Program-made: the position numbers and the translations under genes
DNA from: Phycisphaerae bacterium
GTDB taxonomy: Bacteria; Planctomycetota; Phycisphaerae; SM23-33
Reading direction: 5' to 3'
Assembly (NCBI GenBank): GCA_030745875.1
Contig: JASLNT010000113.1
Location: forward strand, 1-61,050
DNA: 61,050 bases
Shown: piece after piece, positions 44,813-54,029 of the stretch
Layout of the letters: the number at the start of each line of letters is the position of its first letter
Numbering within the stretch: the stretch's first letter is position 1
Notes under the pieces: model-generated
The model's input: the letters and a program-made list of their open reading frames with translations, nothing else
Databases searched by the model: none
Told to the model about the DNA's origin: nothing

Positions 44813-46024
44813 ATGGCGCAAAATAAACTTCTCACCCTTGTCCTTTCTGTGCTGCTTGCCGCAACGCTGACATGCCCGGCGGGCGCTGAGGAAATCAAAC
44901 TCAAGATCACTCCTAACGAAGCGGGCGTGAACGTACCGGTCAACACACCGATCAAACTCTCGGGCGACCTGGCCAAAACCGACCCGCAGAATATCATCGT
45001 CACACTCAAACAGGCCGACGGAAAGACAGCGCCCGGCCAGATCGTCGACGGTGAAAGCGGCAGGGAGTTGTGGTGGATAGTCCCTTCAGCCCAGGCGGGC
45101 AAGACAACCTCCTGGACCGCCAGCCTGACCGCCGGAAAGGCCAAAACAGAGGAAACATTCTCATTTCGCGATACGCCGGGCAAGCACTTCGACGTGCTCC
45201 TGGGCTCCAAACCGGTCACCCGATACATGTGCGCACGCGACACAACTGACGACAAGACCAAGCACAACACCTACAAGGTCTACAACCACGTATTCGACGA
45301 GAACGGCGAGAAGTTCCTGACCAAGGGCCCGGGCGGACAGTTCACTCACCATCGCGGCATCTTCATCGGCTTTTCGAAGACCAGCGCCAACGGGCGGCGG
45401 TATGACACGTGGCACATGAAGGGCGTCATACAGAAGCACCGCAAGATCGCCAAAAAGACCGCAGGACCCGTACTGGCGAGATACACCGCACTGATCAACT
45501 GGAACGAAGGTGAAGACAAGCCCATCATCTCCGAGCAGCGGGAGATCACGGTATACAACCAGGGCGCCTCGGCGATCCTGCTGCTGGACTTCCGCACAAA
45601 ACTCACCGCTGTCAGCAGCGACGTCATCCTCGACGGCGATCCGGAGCACGCGGGCTGTCAGTACCGCCCGCACAACGATGTTTCCAAGAACAAGTCAGCG
45701 AAGTATCTGTTCCACAAAGACGGACTCAACCTCAAGAAGGACAAGGACCTTCCCTGGGCGGCGCTTACATACAAGCTGAACGACAAGCAGTATCACGTTC
45801 AACACCTCTCACACCCGTCGATACCCATAGGCAACACGTATTCGGCTTACCGCAACTACGGACGCTTCGGAGCATACTTCAAGACGCCCCTCGACAAAGG
45901 CGAAACACTCGAACTGAGATACCGTTTCTACGTAGCCAAAGGCGACATGCCCGACCGCAAAGAGATGGCCCAGCGATACACAGCCTTCACCGCCCCGCCG
46001 AAAGTGGAAGTAGTCTCAAAGTAA
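44813..46024 (+). CDS. Secreted PmoA-like protein (DUF6807 / PF14100)
   Basis: 403 residues with a signal peptide (LLTLVLSVLLAATLTCPAGA). An N-terminal beta-sandwich region to about 120 leads to the family domain, with GKHFDVLLGSKPVTRYM, GPGGQFTHHRGIFIGF, PHNDVSKNKSAKYLF and HPSIPIGNTYSAYRNYGRFGAYF as landmarks. Despite the name, PF14100 proteins in planctomycetes and Bacteroidetes are not methane monooxygenases; they occur near carbohydrate enzymes and Gfo/Idh oxidoreductases, as here. No reaction is established. GGAG stands about ten bases before the ATG at 44813. It is convergent with the SGNH-GH16 gene, with a 49-base gap. Confidence 0.83.
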   Translation: MAQNKLLTLVLSVLLAATLTCPAGAEEIKLKITPNEAGVNVPVNTPIKLSGDLAKTDPQNIIVTLKQADGKTAPGQIVDGESGRELWWIVPSAQAGKTTSWTASLTAGKAKTEETFSFRDTPGKHFDVLLGSKPVTRYMCARDTTDDKTKHNTYKVYNHVFDENGEKFLTKGPGGQFTHHRGIFIGFSKTSANGRRYDTWHMKGVIQKHRKIAKKTAGPVLARYTALINWNEGEDKPIISEQREITVYNQGASAILLLDFRTKLTAVSSDVILDGDPEHAGCQYRPHNDVSKNKSAKYLFHKDGLNLKKDKDLPWAALTYKLNDKQYHVQHLSHPSIPIGNTYSAYRNYGRFGAYFKTPLDKGETLELRYRFYVAKGDMPDRKEMAQRYTAFTAPPKVEVVSK

Positions 46025-46073
46025 CGATCCGAGCATCGGCGGCACACATTCCACACGGTAACGGCGACGCCTG

Positions 46074-47525
46074 TTATCCGGCGCGTTTCCACGTGCGGAT
46101 GTAGTCCGTACTGAAGATCGACGGGAGGTTCTCCTTCTTCGGAAGACCGAACCATTTGGGCATGGTCTCGCTGTCGAAGTTCATGTAAAGCGGCTGATGC
46201 CAATGCGTGTTCTTCACCGTTCGCCTGAGAACTCCGTCTACGTAGAACTTGATCGACTCCTTGCTCCAGTCCAGACCGTATATATGGTAAGCATCCGCCA
46301 GGCGCGACGGGGCGGTCCAGGTGGACGCCTTGGACCAGTGCTTCTTCTCTGTCGGCGTGTGGAAAACGTGGACGTTCATATGCACCGCCCGTTCGTGCTT
46401 GGGAGCCTTCCCCCCTATCTCGAACACGTCGATCTCGGTCCAAATCTCTTTGGTGTTGTCGTAGAACCAAAACGCACTCGATCCGCGTGAATCCATAGCG
46501 CGACATCTGGCTTCGAAGAATCCGTAAAGGACCTTCGTTTTGCTCTTGACCGCGCCGCAGGTGAATGTGTGATAGCCCTTAGGCAGATCAGGCAGGGATT
46601 CGGTCTTCATCGCGATGTTCAGGTTCCCGTCGGATACTGTAACGTTCTTCTTGCTGAAGAATCCGGGCAGACGCCCTTTCCACTTGGGATTGCAGTCGTG
46701 CCATTTTGCATCGTCGAGTTTCTTCCCTTCAAACTCGTCGGTCATAGCGGGATAAGGGATCCATTTGACGTCCTTCGGGGCGTCTTTTATCGTCGGCTGG
46801 GGAGCCCCTCTCAGGGCTTTGATGATGCTCGCCGCCACCCGGGTCGCCAGCGCCTTGGAGCCTTCGGGAAGGAAGTGGACGTTCGCTGGCCGTTGGATCT
46901 TCCCGAGTTGCGGCAGCGCAAATGAGTACAGATCGTTCACCGGAACCAAGCGGGCGTGCATAACCTTGAGAGCGGCGGCGTTGTATATTCTGGCGTCCCC
47001 AGCCGCTCGTCCGCCGCAGCCTTTGGGCACGGGCGTTGTGGTCGCAAATATCAACTTGGCGCCGCTCTTCCGCATCCGCTTGACCAACGCGTCAAGATTC
47101 GCGACGTATTTCTCGACCGCGGCCACTCGTTTGCCTTCCGGCGGAGCCGCGAGTTTGCCCGTTCCGGGAACAACGTACTTCAGATCGTGCAGGCCCCAGT
47201 TGAAGTGGATCACGTCCCACTTGCCCTCGCCCAGCCATTTGTCCATCTCCGCCAGCCCCTTGGCGGTGTGCCCGCCGTTGGTCGGAATGCGGTGAAGGTT
47301 GACTTTTCCCTTGAGCAGGGCGCGGGTGTGAAGCGTGTATCCAATGGAGATCGAATCGCCGATGAGCAACACGCGCGGGAGTCCCGGCGTGTCGGTGATC
47401 GGTTTCATCGCTGGGTTCGCCCGCCGAACTCGACGCTTGGGGGCCGCTTCAGCGGTGAAGGCCGTCGCAACGATAAGACAGACCAACCCGCTGATCGTCA
47501 ACGCAAAAGTACGTGTTCTCGTCAT
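46074..47525 (-). CDS. Secreted SGNH hydrolase fused to a GH16 glycoside hydrolase
   Basis: 483 residues with a signal peptide. Residues about 48-255 form an SGNH/GDSL domain (LLIGDSISIGYT with the nucleophile Ser, a GGHTAKGL block and an FNWGLHDLKYV block), likely an esterase. Residues about 270-483 form a GH16 domain of the agarase/carrageenase/porphyranase type: the catalytic ExDxxE is E364-I-D-V-F-E369, with YGFFEARCRAMDSRGSSAFW before it and YHIYGLDWSKESIKFYVDG after it. The pair could remove ester groups and cut a beta-linked galactan or glucan outside the cell. AAAGGAG seven bases ahead fixes the start. It diverges from a propeller-PHP gene and is near two sulfatases, which suggests a sulfated polysaccharide as substrate. 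Confidence 0.86.
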   Translation of the reverse strand: MTRTRTFALTISGLVCLIVATAFTAEAAPKRRVRRANPAMKPITDTPGLPRVLLIGDSISIGYTLHTRALLKGKVNLHRIPTNGGHTAKGLAEMDKWLGEGKWDVIHFNWGLHDLKYVVPGTGKLAAPPEGKRVAAVEKYVANLDALVKRMRKSGAKLIFATTTPVPKGCGGRAAGDARIYNAAALKVMHARLVPVNDLYSFALPQLGKIQRPANVHFLPEGSKALATRVAASIIKALRGAPQPTIKDAPKDVKWIPYPAMTDEFEGKKLDDAKWHDCNPKWKGRLPGFFSKKNVTVSDGNLNIAMKTESLPDLPKGYHTFTCGAVKSKTKVLYGFFEARCRAMDSRGSSAFWFYDNTKEIWTEIDVFEIGGKAPKHERAVHMNVHVFHTPTEKKHWSKASTWTAPSRLADAYHIYGLDWSKESIKFYVDGVLRRTVKNTHWHQPLYMNFDSETMPKWFGLPKKENLPSIFSTDYIRTWKRAG

Positions 47526-47548
47526 CTGCAAACTCCTTTTGTTCGACG

Positions 47549-47576
47549 ATTGTATCGCCGCAGCGAACAATCACAA
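47549..47576 (-). promoter_or_regulatory. Promoter candidate for the SGNH-GH16 gene
   Basis: On the minus strand TTGTGA, 16 bases, TACAAT, about 24 bases before the start codon. Confidence 0.4.
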
Positions 47577-47648
47577 GAAAGCCTTTGTCTATGCGTGTCG
47601 GTAATGTTCTATTGTACCGGAACACGAGAGTTGAAATCAGGAGTTCTC

Positions 47649-50477
47649 ATGGGCGTAAAACCGTTTATCTACAAACAAGCAGCCGCGTGGTTGATTGCGG
47701 CGGCGACGCTTTGGACCGCCGCTGCTTCGGCCGATGATCGCGTACTCTACAGTACGAGTTTTGAGGAGACCCAGCCGAAGCCCAATATCAAAGACTACAC
47801 GCTTACAGACAGACGCAGTCGAACGGGCAAGCGATCGCTGACCGGAGCCGTCGACAAACCGAATACCGGATGCATTCTGAGAGTCCCATTCGAAGCGTCC
47901 AAGGGCAAGTTGCTGGTGGTGTCGTATTGGATACTCGGTCAGCGTGGTACGGCGGCGACTATGTTCGTCCGCACGGGCAAAGGCCTGAAGAATCGCACGC
48001 GGATCGGTAAGACTGAATCTCCGGCGATGAACAAATGGCGCCAGGTCACCGGAATGTATCGCGTGGGCGACAATACTCGCGGCGTGGTTGAGATCGTAGC
48101 TCCGGCGGGCTGGAGCGGAAAGCCCGGGCGTATTTGGATAGACGATCTGGCGATCACCGAAACCAAAGCCCCGCCGGCGCCGCCTGAGATTGTCGAGGAC
48201 TTTCCCTCTATCGCCTGCGACGCACAAGGCGTGGTGTGGTTGGCGATTCTGGAACGCCCCCTGCCCGGCAGGCGAATATCCGTCTACCGCGTGGAAGGCG
48301 ATAAGCGCGTGAAGGTCTGCTCGATCGCGCCTCCGGGCCTAACCGGTCTGGGAGCCCCGAGCGTTGCAGCCCTCAGAAGCGGATGCGTGGTGACTTTCCC
48401 CGTCGAGCAGAACGACCGCTGGCGGATCGCTGCAGCCCGGGTCGGCCTGAAAACCGCCAAACCCTCCATTCGCCGCCTAGACGGCGGGGGCAACGCGAAC
48501 ATCTCACCAGCCGCGGTCACCGTCGGCGACCGGGTCTGGGTGCTTTGGGTCTCCAACGGAGGGAAGACCCGCTCCATCAACGCCTGCTGGATGAGTCACG
48601 ACGCAATGGGAAAACCCCATCAAATCAGCAACACGAAATCCAACAGCTACAATCCCGCAGTAGTCGCCCAGGCCGACGGGACGCTTTTTGCGGCGTGGGA
48701 TTCGATCCGCAACAGCAGCGCCGACATCTACGGCGCCGAATATCGCAACGGCCGGTGGTCGACAGAACGACGACTCACCAGCGGAGCCCGAATCGAACGT
48801 CATCCCGCGCTGGCGGCATTCAAAGGCCAGGTTTGGATGGCGTGGCAGGCCCAGAGCTACAAAGCCATCAAGCTCAACGCCCCGCAGGATCAGCGGGTTA
48901 TCGTCGCCCGCATAGACGGTAAGAAGCTCCTTGCGCCGTTGGGGTTGTTTAAGAAAGTCTCTACGCCCCGGGTCAAGTTGCTGCGGCCGGAGATATGCTT
49001 CGACGGTAAGGGGCGGTTGTGGCTTCTGGCAAGACGCTCGGGCGGTCAGCACGCCGGTTGGCTGCCGACAGCGTGGTGCTATTCGGACAAGCAGTGGACC
49101 GGACCGCTGTCATTAATGCGTCAACAGGGCCGATGGCGACCGATAGCGGCCGTCGATACGCCGCGGGGGCCCGTGGCGGCTGTTCAATTCGATAATATCA
49201 ACGCGCGACAAGGTGTTGGCGAGGACTGGCGCAGCGGTGTAGTTGCGATCGCCCTGCCGACAAAATCACCGTCGGCTGGAGGACCCTTGCAGACCGAACC
49301 GCTCAAGACGCCCGAAACAGACTTCTCCCTCGCCGAGAGAGTCGCCCTGATCAACGCCGACTTTCCCCGCCAGACATGGAAACACAACTCGGACGAACTG
49401 AAGCTCTACTGGGGCGATTTCCACGACCACACCGACCTGTCGAGTTGCGCGCGTGCGGTCAACCCGCCCGGGCACGATCTCTTCGCCAATGTCCGCGACA
49501 TCGAGAGGCTGGACTTCGCGGCCCTTACCGATCACGGATACAACCTCGATCGCCCGCAATGGGCCTACAACGGCGAGCAGACGCGGGCCAATCACGATCC
49601 CGGGCGATTCGTCGCCTTCCTAGGACAGGAGTGGACCAGCAAGAAGAACCCCCCCGCCGACGGCGCGACGGTCGGTCCGAAAACGCCGCTGCGCTACGGT
49701 CACCGCAACTTGATCTTCCTGGACCCCCACCACAAACGGTTCTACGACGCGATGGACGGCGATATCAATCCGCGCCAACTCTGGGACCAACTACAAGCCA
49801 GCGGCGCCGAGTTCATCACAATCCCCCACCAGCTCGCCGATTGGCAACACAAGGGCAGGGGCAATCCGCCGACTGACTGGAGCTTCACTCACGAGCATCT
49901 CCAACCGGTGGCTGAGATATTCCAGGCCCGTCAGAGTTACGAATACCTCGGCTGCCCCAGACAATCGCCCAGCGGAGCCCCATTCGCCCGATACTACCTC
50001 CACGACGCCTGGGCCAAAGGAATCATCATCGGCGTAATCGCCAGCCCCGACCACGGAGGAGGTTCAGGGAAAGTCGGCGTCTGGGCGAAGGATCTTACGC
50101 GCAAGGCGATTCTCCAAGCCGTTCGCGATCGCCACTGCTACGGAACCAGCGGAGCGAAGATGGCGATGCAGTTCAGCAGCGGATCGGCAATGATGGGCGA
50201 CAAGGTCAAACGCCCCGAAGGACAGATCGCATTTCACGTAAAGGCGTTGGCGGCTAGAGAGATCAGGGAACTTGTGATCTTCCGCAACAACCGCATCGTT
50301 CGCACCGTCAAACCAAATAAGAAACAGATCGAACTGGACTGGACCGACAAGAACCCGCCCGATGAAAAGTTGCTGTGGTACTACGCTCGCATCCAAGCCG
50401 TAGATGAAGAACTCGCATGGACCAGCCCAATATGGTTCGTAAAACACCCTCCGAAAAAGACAAGAGGGACTGATTGA
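47649..50477 (+). CDS. Secreted protein: jelly-roll, beta-propeller and PHP-like DUF3604 domain
   Basis: 942 residues with a signal peptide (AAAWLIAAATLWTAAASA), starting with AGGAG five bases upstream. Residues about 30-170 resemble a carbohydrate-binding jelly-roll (LYSTSFEE, RIWIDDLAI). About 180-550 form a propeller with repeated blades such as RVWVLWVSNGGKTRS, GTLFAAWDSIRNSSADIYGA and GQVWMAWQAQ, in a BNR/sialidase-like style. From about 582 comes a DUF3604/PHP-type metal site (LYWGDFHDHTDLSS, FAALTDHGYN, TIPHQLADW, IASPDHGGG). The His/Asp pattern suggests a metal phosphoesterase or hydrolase, but no reaction is known. The start is inside a longer open frame whose upstream part is only an overlap with the opposite gene. 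It is followed 33 bases later by a sulfatase-HEAT gene, so a common transcript is likely. Confidence 0.83.
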   Translation: MGVKPFIYKQAAAWLIAAATLWTAAASADDRVLYSTSFEETQPKPNIKDYTLTDRRSRTGKRSLTGAVDKPNTGCILRVPFEASKGKLLVVSYWILGQRGTAATMFVRTGKGLKNRTRIGKTESPAMNKWRQVTGMYRVGDNTRGVVEIVAPAGWSGKPGRIWIDDLAITETKAPPAPPEIVEDFPSIACDAQGVVWLAILERPLPGRRISVYRVEGDKRVKVCSIAPPGLTGLGAPSVAALRSGCVVTFPVEQNDRWRIAAARVGLKTAKPSIRRLDGGGNANISPAAVTVGDRVWVLWVSNGGKTRSINACWMSHDAMGKPHQISNTKSNSYNPAVVAQADGTLFAAWDSIRNSSADIYGAEYRNGRWSTERRLTSGARIERHPALAAFKGQVWMAWQAQSYKAIKLNAPQDQRVIVARIDGKKLLAPLGLFKKVSTPRVKLLRPEICFDGKGRLWLLARRSGGQHAGWLPTAWCYSDKQWTGPLSLMRQQGRWRPIAAVDTPRGPVAAVQFDNINARQGVGEDWRSGVVAIALPTKSPSAGGPLQTEPLKTPETDFSLAERVALINADFPRQTWKHNSDELKLYWGDFHDHTDLSSCARAVNPPGHDLFANVRDIERLDFAALTDHGYNLDRPQWAYNGEQTRANHDPGRFVAFLGQEWTSKKNPPADGATVGPKTPLRYGHRNLIFLDPHHKRFYDAMDGDINPRQLWDQLQASGAEFITIPHQLADWQHKGRGNPPTDWSFTHEHLQPVAEIFQARQSYEYLGCPRQSPSGAPFARYYLHDAWAKGIIIGVIASPDHGGGSGKVGVWAKDLTRKAILQAVRDRHCYGTSGAKMAMQFSSGSAMMGDKVKRPEGQIAFHVKALAAREIRELVIFRNNRIVRTVKPNKKQIELDWTDKNPPDEKLLWYYARIQAVDEELAWTSPIWFVKHPPKKTRGTD

Positions 50478-50510
50478 CTCGGTTCGACCGTGGAGGATAT
50501 AGTCACTGAC

Positions 50511-52442
50511 ATGAACAGAAACACACATCAATATCGTCGTCGCGACCTCCTTCGTGCGGCGGGAACTTCCGCAATCGCTTTGCTGGTCGCCAGGTCCGCG
50601 CCGGCGGCCAAACGGGTCATGCGGCCGAACATCCTCTGGATCACCGTTGAAGATATGAGCCCTAATCTCGGGTGTTACGGAGACAAATATGCAACCACGC
50701 CGAACATCGATCGCCTTGCGGCCGAGTCGGTCCGATACACGAACGTATTCGCCACTGCTCCGGTGTGTTCGCCCGTGCGATCCTGCCTGGTCACGGGCGT
50801 TATCGCTACATCGATGGGTACTTCAAACCTGCGCTCGCAGTTCCCGATCCCCGAAGAGTTCAAGGGAACCGCATCGTACCTGCGGGACAAAGGATACTAC
50901 TGCACCAATAATGTGAAGACCGACTACAACACTTCCAACGCTTCGAAACTCGTGAAAGCCTGTTGGAACCAATGCAGCAGCAAGGCCCACTGGCGCGGCA
51001 AGAAAGCAGGCCAACCGTTCTTTGCAATCTTTAACGATATGGTCACCCACCAGTCGCGGTCGATGGTCATGCCCTACGCGCAGTTCGCCAGGAATGTCCA
51101 GAGCAAGCTAAGCGACTCCGAACGACACGATCCGTCCAAAGCCCCCCTGCCCCCCTACTATCCCGACACGCCAATTACGCGCCGCACAGTGGCGAGGTAT
51201 TACGATTGCATCTCGGTAATGGACAAGAACACAGCGCTGATTCTCCGGCAGCTCGAAGCCGACGGGCTGGCTGACGACACTATCGTGTTCTTCTACTCCG
51301 ACCACGGGGCGGGCCTGCCGCGACACAAACGTCTGGTGCTCGACTCGGGCCTGCGCGTACCGCTGCTGATCCGCTTCCCCAAGAAATACGAACATCTCGC
51401 CCCGGCCAAAGCGGGAGAAACGATCGACCGCATGCTCAGCTTCGTCGACTTCCCGCCGACCCTGCTGAGCCTCGTAGGGATCACTCCTCCGAAATACATG
51501 CAGGGACAGATATTCCTCGGGCGATCGGCCGCCAAACCGCAAACGCACATATACGCCGCCAGAGACCGCGTCGACGAGGCGTACGACCTGGCTAGATGCG
51601 TGCGCGACAGCAACTGGCTCTATGTGCGGAACTACATGCCCCACCTGTCGTACAACCAGCCCAGCTTCTACTCCGACCAGGGCGAAATCCGCAACGATAT
51701 CACCGCCCTGGCCGCAGCGGGCAAACTCAAGACAACCGCCCAAAAACATTACGCGGGGCCGACACGAGCTCGAGAAGAACTCTACGACACAGCTAACGAT
51801 CCGCATCAGATCAACAACCTGGCTGGCGATCCGAAACAGGCCCAGCGCATCGAGAAGATGCGGAAGCTTCTCCGAGGGTGGATGGCGGACGTGAAAGACA
51901 TGGGCTTCATTCCCGAATGCGATCTGGCTGGGCGGATAAAGGGGACTACCGCGTATCAACTCGCCAGGAGCGACACCCCCCCGCCAATTGAACGGATCAT
52001 AGACGCCGCCGAACTCGTGGGCTCGGGCCCGAAGGCCATAAACGAGCAGATCAAGCTGCTGCAAGACACAGACAGCGCCGTGCGATACTGGGCGGCGGTC
52101 GGTCTGCGGGCGATAGGTCCCAAGGCTGTCCTGGCCGCCGGACCGCTGGCGAAGGCGATGGGCGATTCGTCGCCCGCGGTGCGCGTTGAGGCGGCATGGG
52201 CGCTGGTCGATCTGGGCGGGAATAAGAAGGCCCTGACGTTGCTGGCGACGGAACTGGAAGGCTCAAACCAGCGAGCCGCCGTCCGCGCCGCAAGAGCACT
52301 GCAGATGCTCGGTGAGAAAGCCCGCCCGGTGCTGCCTGCGATGCAGAGAGCCCTGAAAGCGTCCGCTCGCAGGGGCGACGGTCCGATGTTCGTTCGATTC
52401 GCTTTGACACCGGCGGTGAAGGCGCTGACCAAACGCAGTTAG
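50511..52442 (+). CDS. S1 sulfatase with C-terminal HEAT repeats, secreted
   Basis: 643 residues. A Tat-like leader (RRRDLLRAAGTSAIALLVA) is followed by ILWITVEDMSPNLGCYG (metal ligands), the formylglycine site C86-S-P-V-R90, DTIVFFYSDHGAGLPRHK and RVPLLIRFPKKY. After about residue 520 the chain turns into HEAT-like repeats (AVRYWAAVGLRAIGPKA, AVRVEAAWALVDLGG, AAVRAARALQMLGEKA). The sulfatase half should release sulfate from a glycan; the HEAT half may bind a partner or anchor. The ATG at 50511 is preferred over a GTG seven codons earlier because it begins the leader peptide; no strong ribosome-binding site is visible near it. Another S1 sulfatase gene is at 32 kb. Confidence 0.88.
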   Translation: MNRNTHQYRRRDLLRAAGTSAIALLVARSAPAAKRVMRPNILWITVEDMSPNLGCYGDKYATTPNIDRLAAESVRYTNVFATAPVCSPVRSCLVTGVIATSMGTSNLRSQFPIPEEFKGTASYLRDKGYYCTNNVKTDYNTSNASKLVKACWNQCSSKAHWRGKKAGQPFFAIFNDMVTHQSRSMVMPYAQFARNVQSKLSDSERHDPSKAPLPPYYPDTPITRRTVARYYDCISVMDKNTALILRQLEADGLADDTIVFFYSDHGAGLPRHKRLVLDSGLRVPLLIRFPKKYEHLAPAKAGETIDRMLSFVDFPPTLLSLVGITPPKYMQGQIFLGRSAAKPQTHIYAARDRVDEAYDLARCVRDSNWLYVRNYMPHLSYNQPSFYSDQGEIRNDITALAAAGKLKTTAQKHYAGPTRAREELYDTANDPHQINNLAGDPKQAQRIEKMRKLLRGWMADVKDMGFIPECDLAGRIKGTTAYQLARSDTPPPIERIIDAAELVGSGPKAINEQIKLLQDTDSAVRYWAAVGLRAIGPKAVLAAGPLAKAMGDSSPAVRVEAAWALVDLGGNKKALTLLATELEGSNQRAAVRAARALQMLGEKARPVLPAMQRALKASARRGDGPMFVRFALTPAVKALTKRS

Positions 52443-52519
52443 AACGGGCAATAGCGACCAATACCGAGCCGTTCTGCTAAGAAGATCACAACACATACTC
52501 GTCGCAGGAGATTATAACG

Positions 52520-53806
52520 ATGGCAAGATCCGGAAATATGAATCGCAGAACGTTCCTCAAGGGCGGCGCGGTCGCCGCCGGAACCGCTATCGCTCTACCC
52601 CAGATCGTACCGTCAACGGTCTTCGGCGCAAATGCTCCCAGCAACCGCATAGTCATGGGCGCTGTCGGCGTCGGCAGACAGGGAACGGGTAATCTCAGGG
52701 GCTTTCTGGGCGTCAAGAACGTTCAGATGGTTGCGGTCTGCGATGTTGAGAAGACCCATCGCGACCGAGCAAAGGAATATGTCGATAAGAAATACAAATC
52801 CAAGGACTGCAAGGCGTACAACGACTTCCGCAAAATCACGCGCGACAGCGATATCCAGGCGGTCTCCATCGCCACGCCTGACCACTGGCACACGCTTCCG
52901 GCGATAGACGCAGCCAAGAACGGTAAGGACATGTACGTCGAGAAGCCGCTGACGCTGACGATTAAGGAGGGCCGCGTGCTTTCCGACACCGTAAAACGAT
53001 ACGGGCGGGTCCTGCAGACAGGCAGCCAGCAACGGTCCGACAGCAAATTCCGCCTGGCGTGCGAGTTGGTGCGAAACGGGCGGATCGGCGACCTGAAGAG
53101 CGTTCTGGTCAGGATCCCGGGAAATAACAAGTCGTGCAAGAGCTGGAAGCCCGAGCCCGTACCCGAAGGCTTCGACTACAACTTCTGGTTGGGACAGGCG
53201 CCCGAAGCCCCCTACTGCAAGGCCCGCTGCCACTACCAGTTCCGCTTCATACTCGACTATTCCGGCGGGCAGGTGACAAACTGGGGCGCACACTACCTCG
53301 ATATCGCCCAGTGGGGAATCGGCGCAGACGGTTCCGGACCCGTCGAGGTTTCCGATGCCGGCGGAGTGTTCCCAACCGAAGGTCTGTTCACCACCGCTAC
53401 GAAAGTGAACTTCAAAGCCAAATACGCAAATGGCGTTACGCTGCAGTGCAGGACCGGAGGCGGCAGCACGCGATTCGAGGGAACGAAAGGATGGATCGAC
53501 GTTACGCGAGGCAGGATCAAAACCGAACCGGAATCGCTGGCCAGAGAGACTTTCGGCGCAGACGAGATCCATCTCTACAAGAGTTCAAACCACCGTGGAA
53601 ACTTCCTGGAGTGCGTTCGCACGCGCAAGCAGCCCATCTGCAACGCGGAAATCGGACACCGTTCGGCATCGCTGTGTCACCTGGGCAACATCGCCATGCT
53701 GCGCAAGAAAACGCTCAAATGGGACCCGAAGACCGAAACGTTCCCCGACGACAAACAGGCCAACAACATGGTCTCAAGAGTAATGCGGCCGCCCTGGAGC
53801 CTTTGA
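52520..53806 (+). CDS. Gfo/Idh/MocA family oxidoreductase with Tat leader
   Basis: 428 residues. Tat-type leader NRRTFLKGGAVAAGTAIAL, then the Rossmann nucleotide-binding loop GAVGVGRQGTGNL, VAVCDVEKTHRDRA, ATPDHWHTLPAIDAAKNGKDMYVEKPL (with the catalytic-type EKP lysine) and a C-terminal alpha/beta domain with YSGGQVTNWGAHYLDIAQWG. Planctomycete members with this leader are predicted to be exported NAD(P)-dependent dehydrogenases or glycosidases acting on sugars. AGGAG lies nine bases before the first ATG; a second ATG six codons on is possible. Its closeness to glycan enzymes suggests a role in processing released sugars. Confidence 0.9.
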   Translation: MARSGNMNRRTFLKGGAVAAGTAIALPQIVPSTVFGANAPSNRIVMGAVGVGRQGTGNLRGFLGVKNVQMVAVCDVEKTHRDRAKEYVDKKYKSKDCKAYNDFRKITRDSDIQAVSIATPDHWHTLPAIDAAKNGKDMYVEKPLTLTIKEGRVLSDTVKRYGRVLQTGSQQRSDSKFRLACELVRNGRIGDLKSVLVRIPGNNKSCKSWKPEPVPEGFDYNFWLGQAPEAPYCKARCHYQFRFILDYSGGQVTNWGAHYLDIAQWGIGADGSGPVEVSDAGGVFPTEGLFTTATKVNFKAKYANGVTLQCRTGGGSTRFEGTKGWIDVTRGRIKTEPESLARETFGADEIHLYKSSNHRGNFLECVRTRKQPICNAEIGHRSASLCHLGNIAMLRKKTLKWDPKTETFPDDKQANNMVSRVMRPPWSL

Positions 53807-53828
53807 GCAACTAATACGCTCAATGGGC

Positions 53829-53857
53829 TTGACCAATGGGCTTTCGATCTGTATATT
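53829..53857 (+). promoter_or_regulatory. Strong sigma-70 promoter for tRNA-His
   Basis: TTGACC, 17-base spacer, TATATT, with the tRNA starting about 30 bases after the -10 box. Confidence 0.75.
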
Positions 53858-53886
53858 ACTTCGCTCTCGACCCCGAGAAGAAAGAC

Positions 53887-53961
53887 GGTGGCTGTAGCTC
53901 AGTTGGTTAGAGCACCTGGTTGTGGTCCAGGGGGTCGGGGGTTCGAATCCCCTCAGCCACC
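53887..53961 (+). tRNA. tRNA-His (anticodon GTG)
   Basis: The acceptor arms GTGGCTG and CAGCCAC, D-arm GCTC...GAGC, anticodon stem CCTGG/CCAGG around the loop TTGTGGT, and TTCGAAT in the T-loop make a complete cloverleaf. An additional G at the 5' end (53887) faces C at the discriminator position, as tRNA-His requires. CCA is not encoded. Confidence 0.96.
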
Positions 53962-53969
53962 CTTTAAAA

Positions 53970-53996
53970 AAGGCCCTTGAAAACAAGGGCCTTTTC
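53970..53996. terminator. Strong bidirectional terminator after tRNA-His
   Basis: A perfect 10-bp stem (AAGGCCCTTG / CAAGGGCCTT) with an AAAA loop, followed by TTTTC on the plus strand and by T's on the minus strand. It ends the tRNA transcript and also the helicase gene, whose stop codon is 33 bases to the right. Confidence 0.85.
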
Positions 53997-54029
53997 TATG
54001 CGCTGAGTTATTCGGTCTGTTGGAATCCC

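Noticed and set aside
44813..46024. Methane monooxygenase subunit (from the PmoA name of the family)
   Set aside because: The protein has a signal peptide and a soluble beta-rich body, not the multi-helix membrane structure of true PmoA.
46956..47648. N-terminal extension of the propeller-PHP protein
   Set aside because: It overlaps the SGNH-GH16 gene on the other strand, and a signal peptide with AGGAG begins at 47649.
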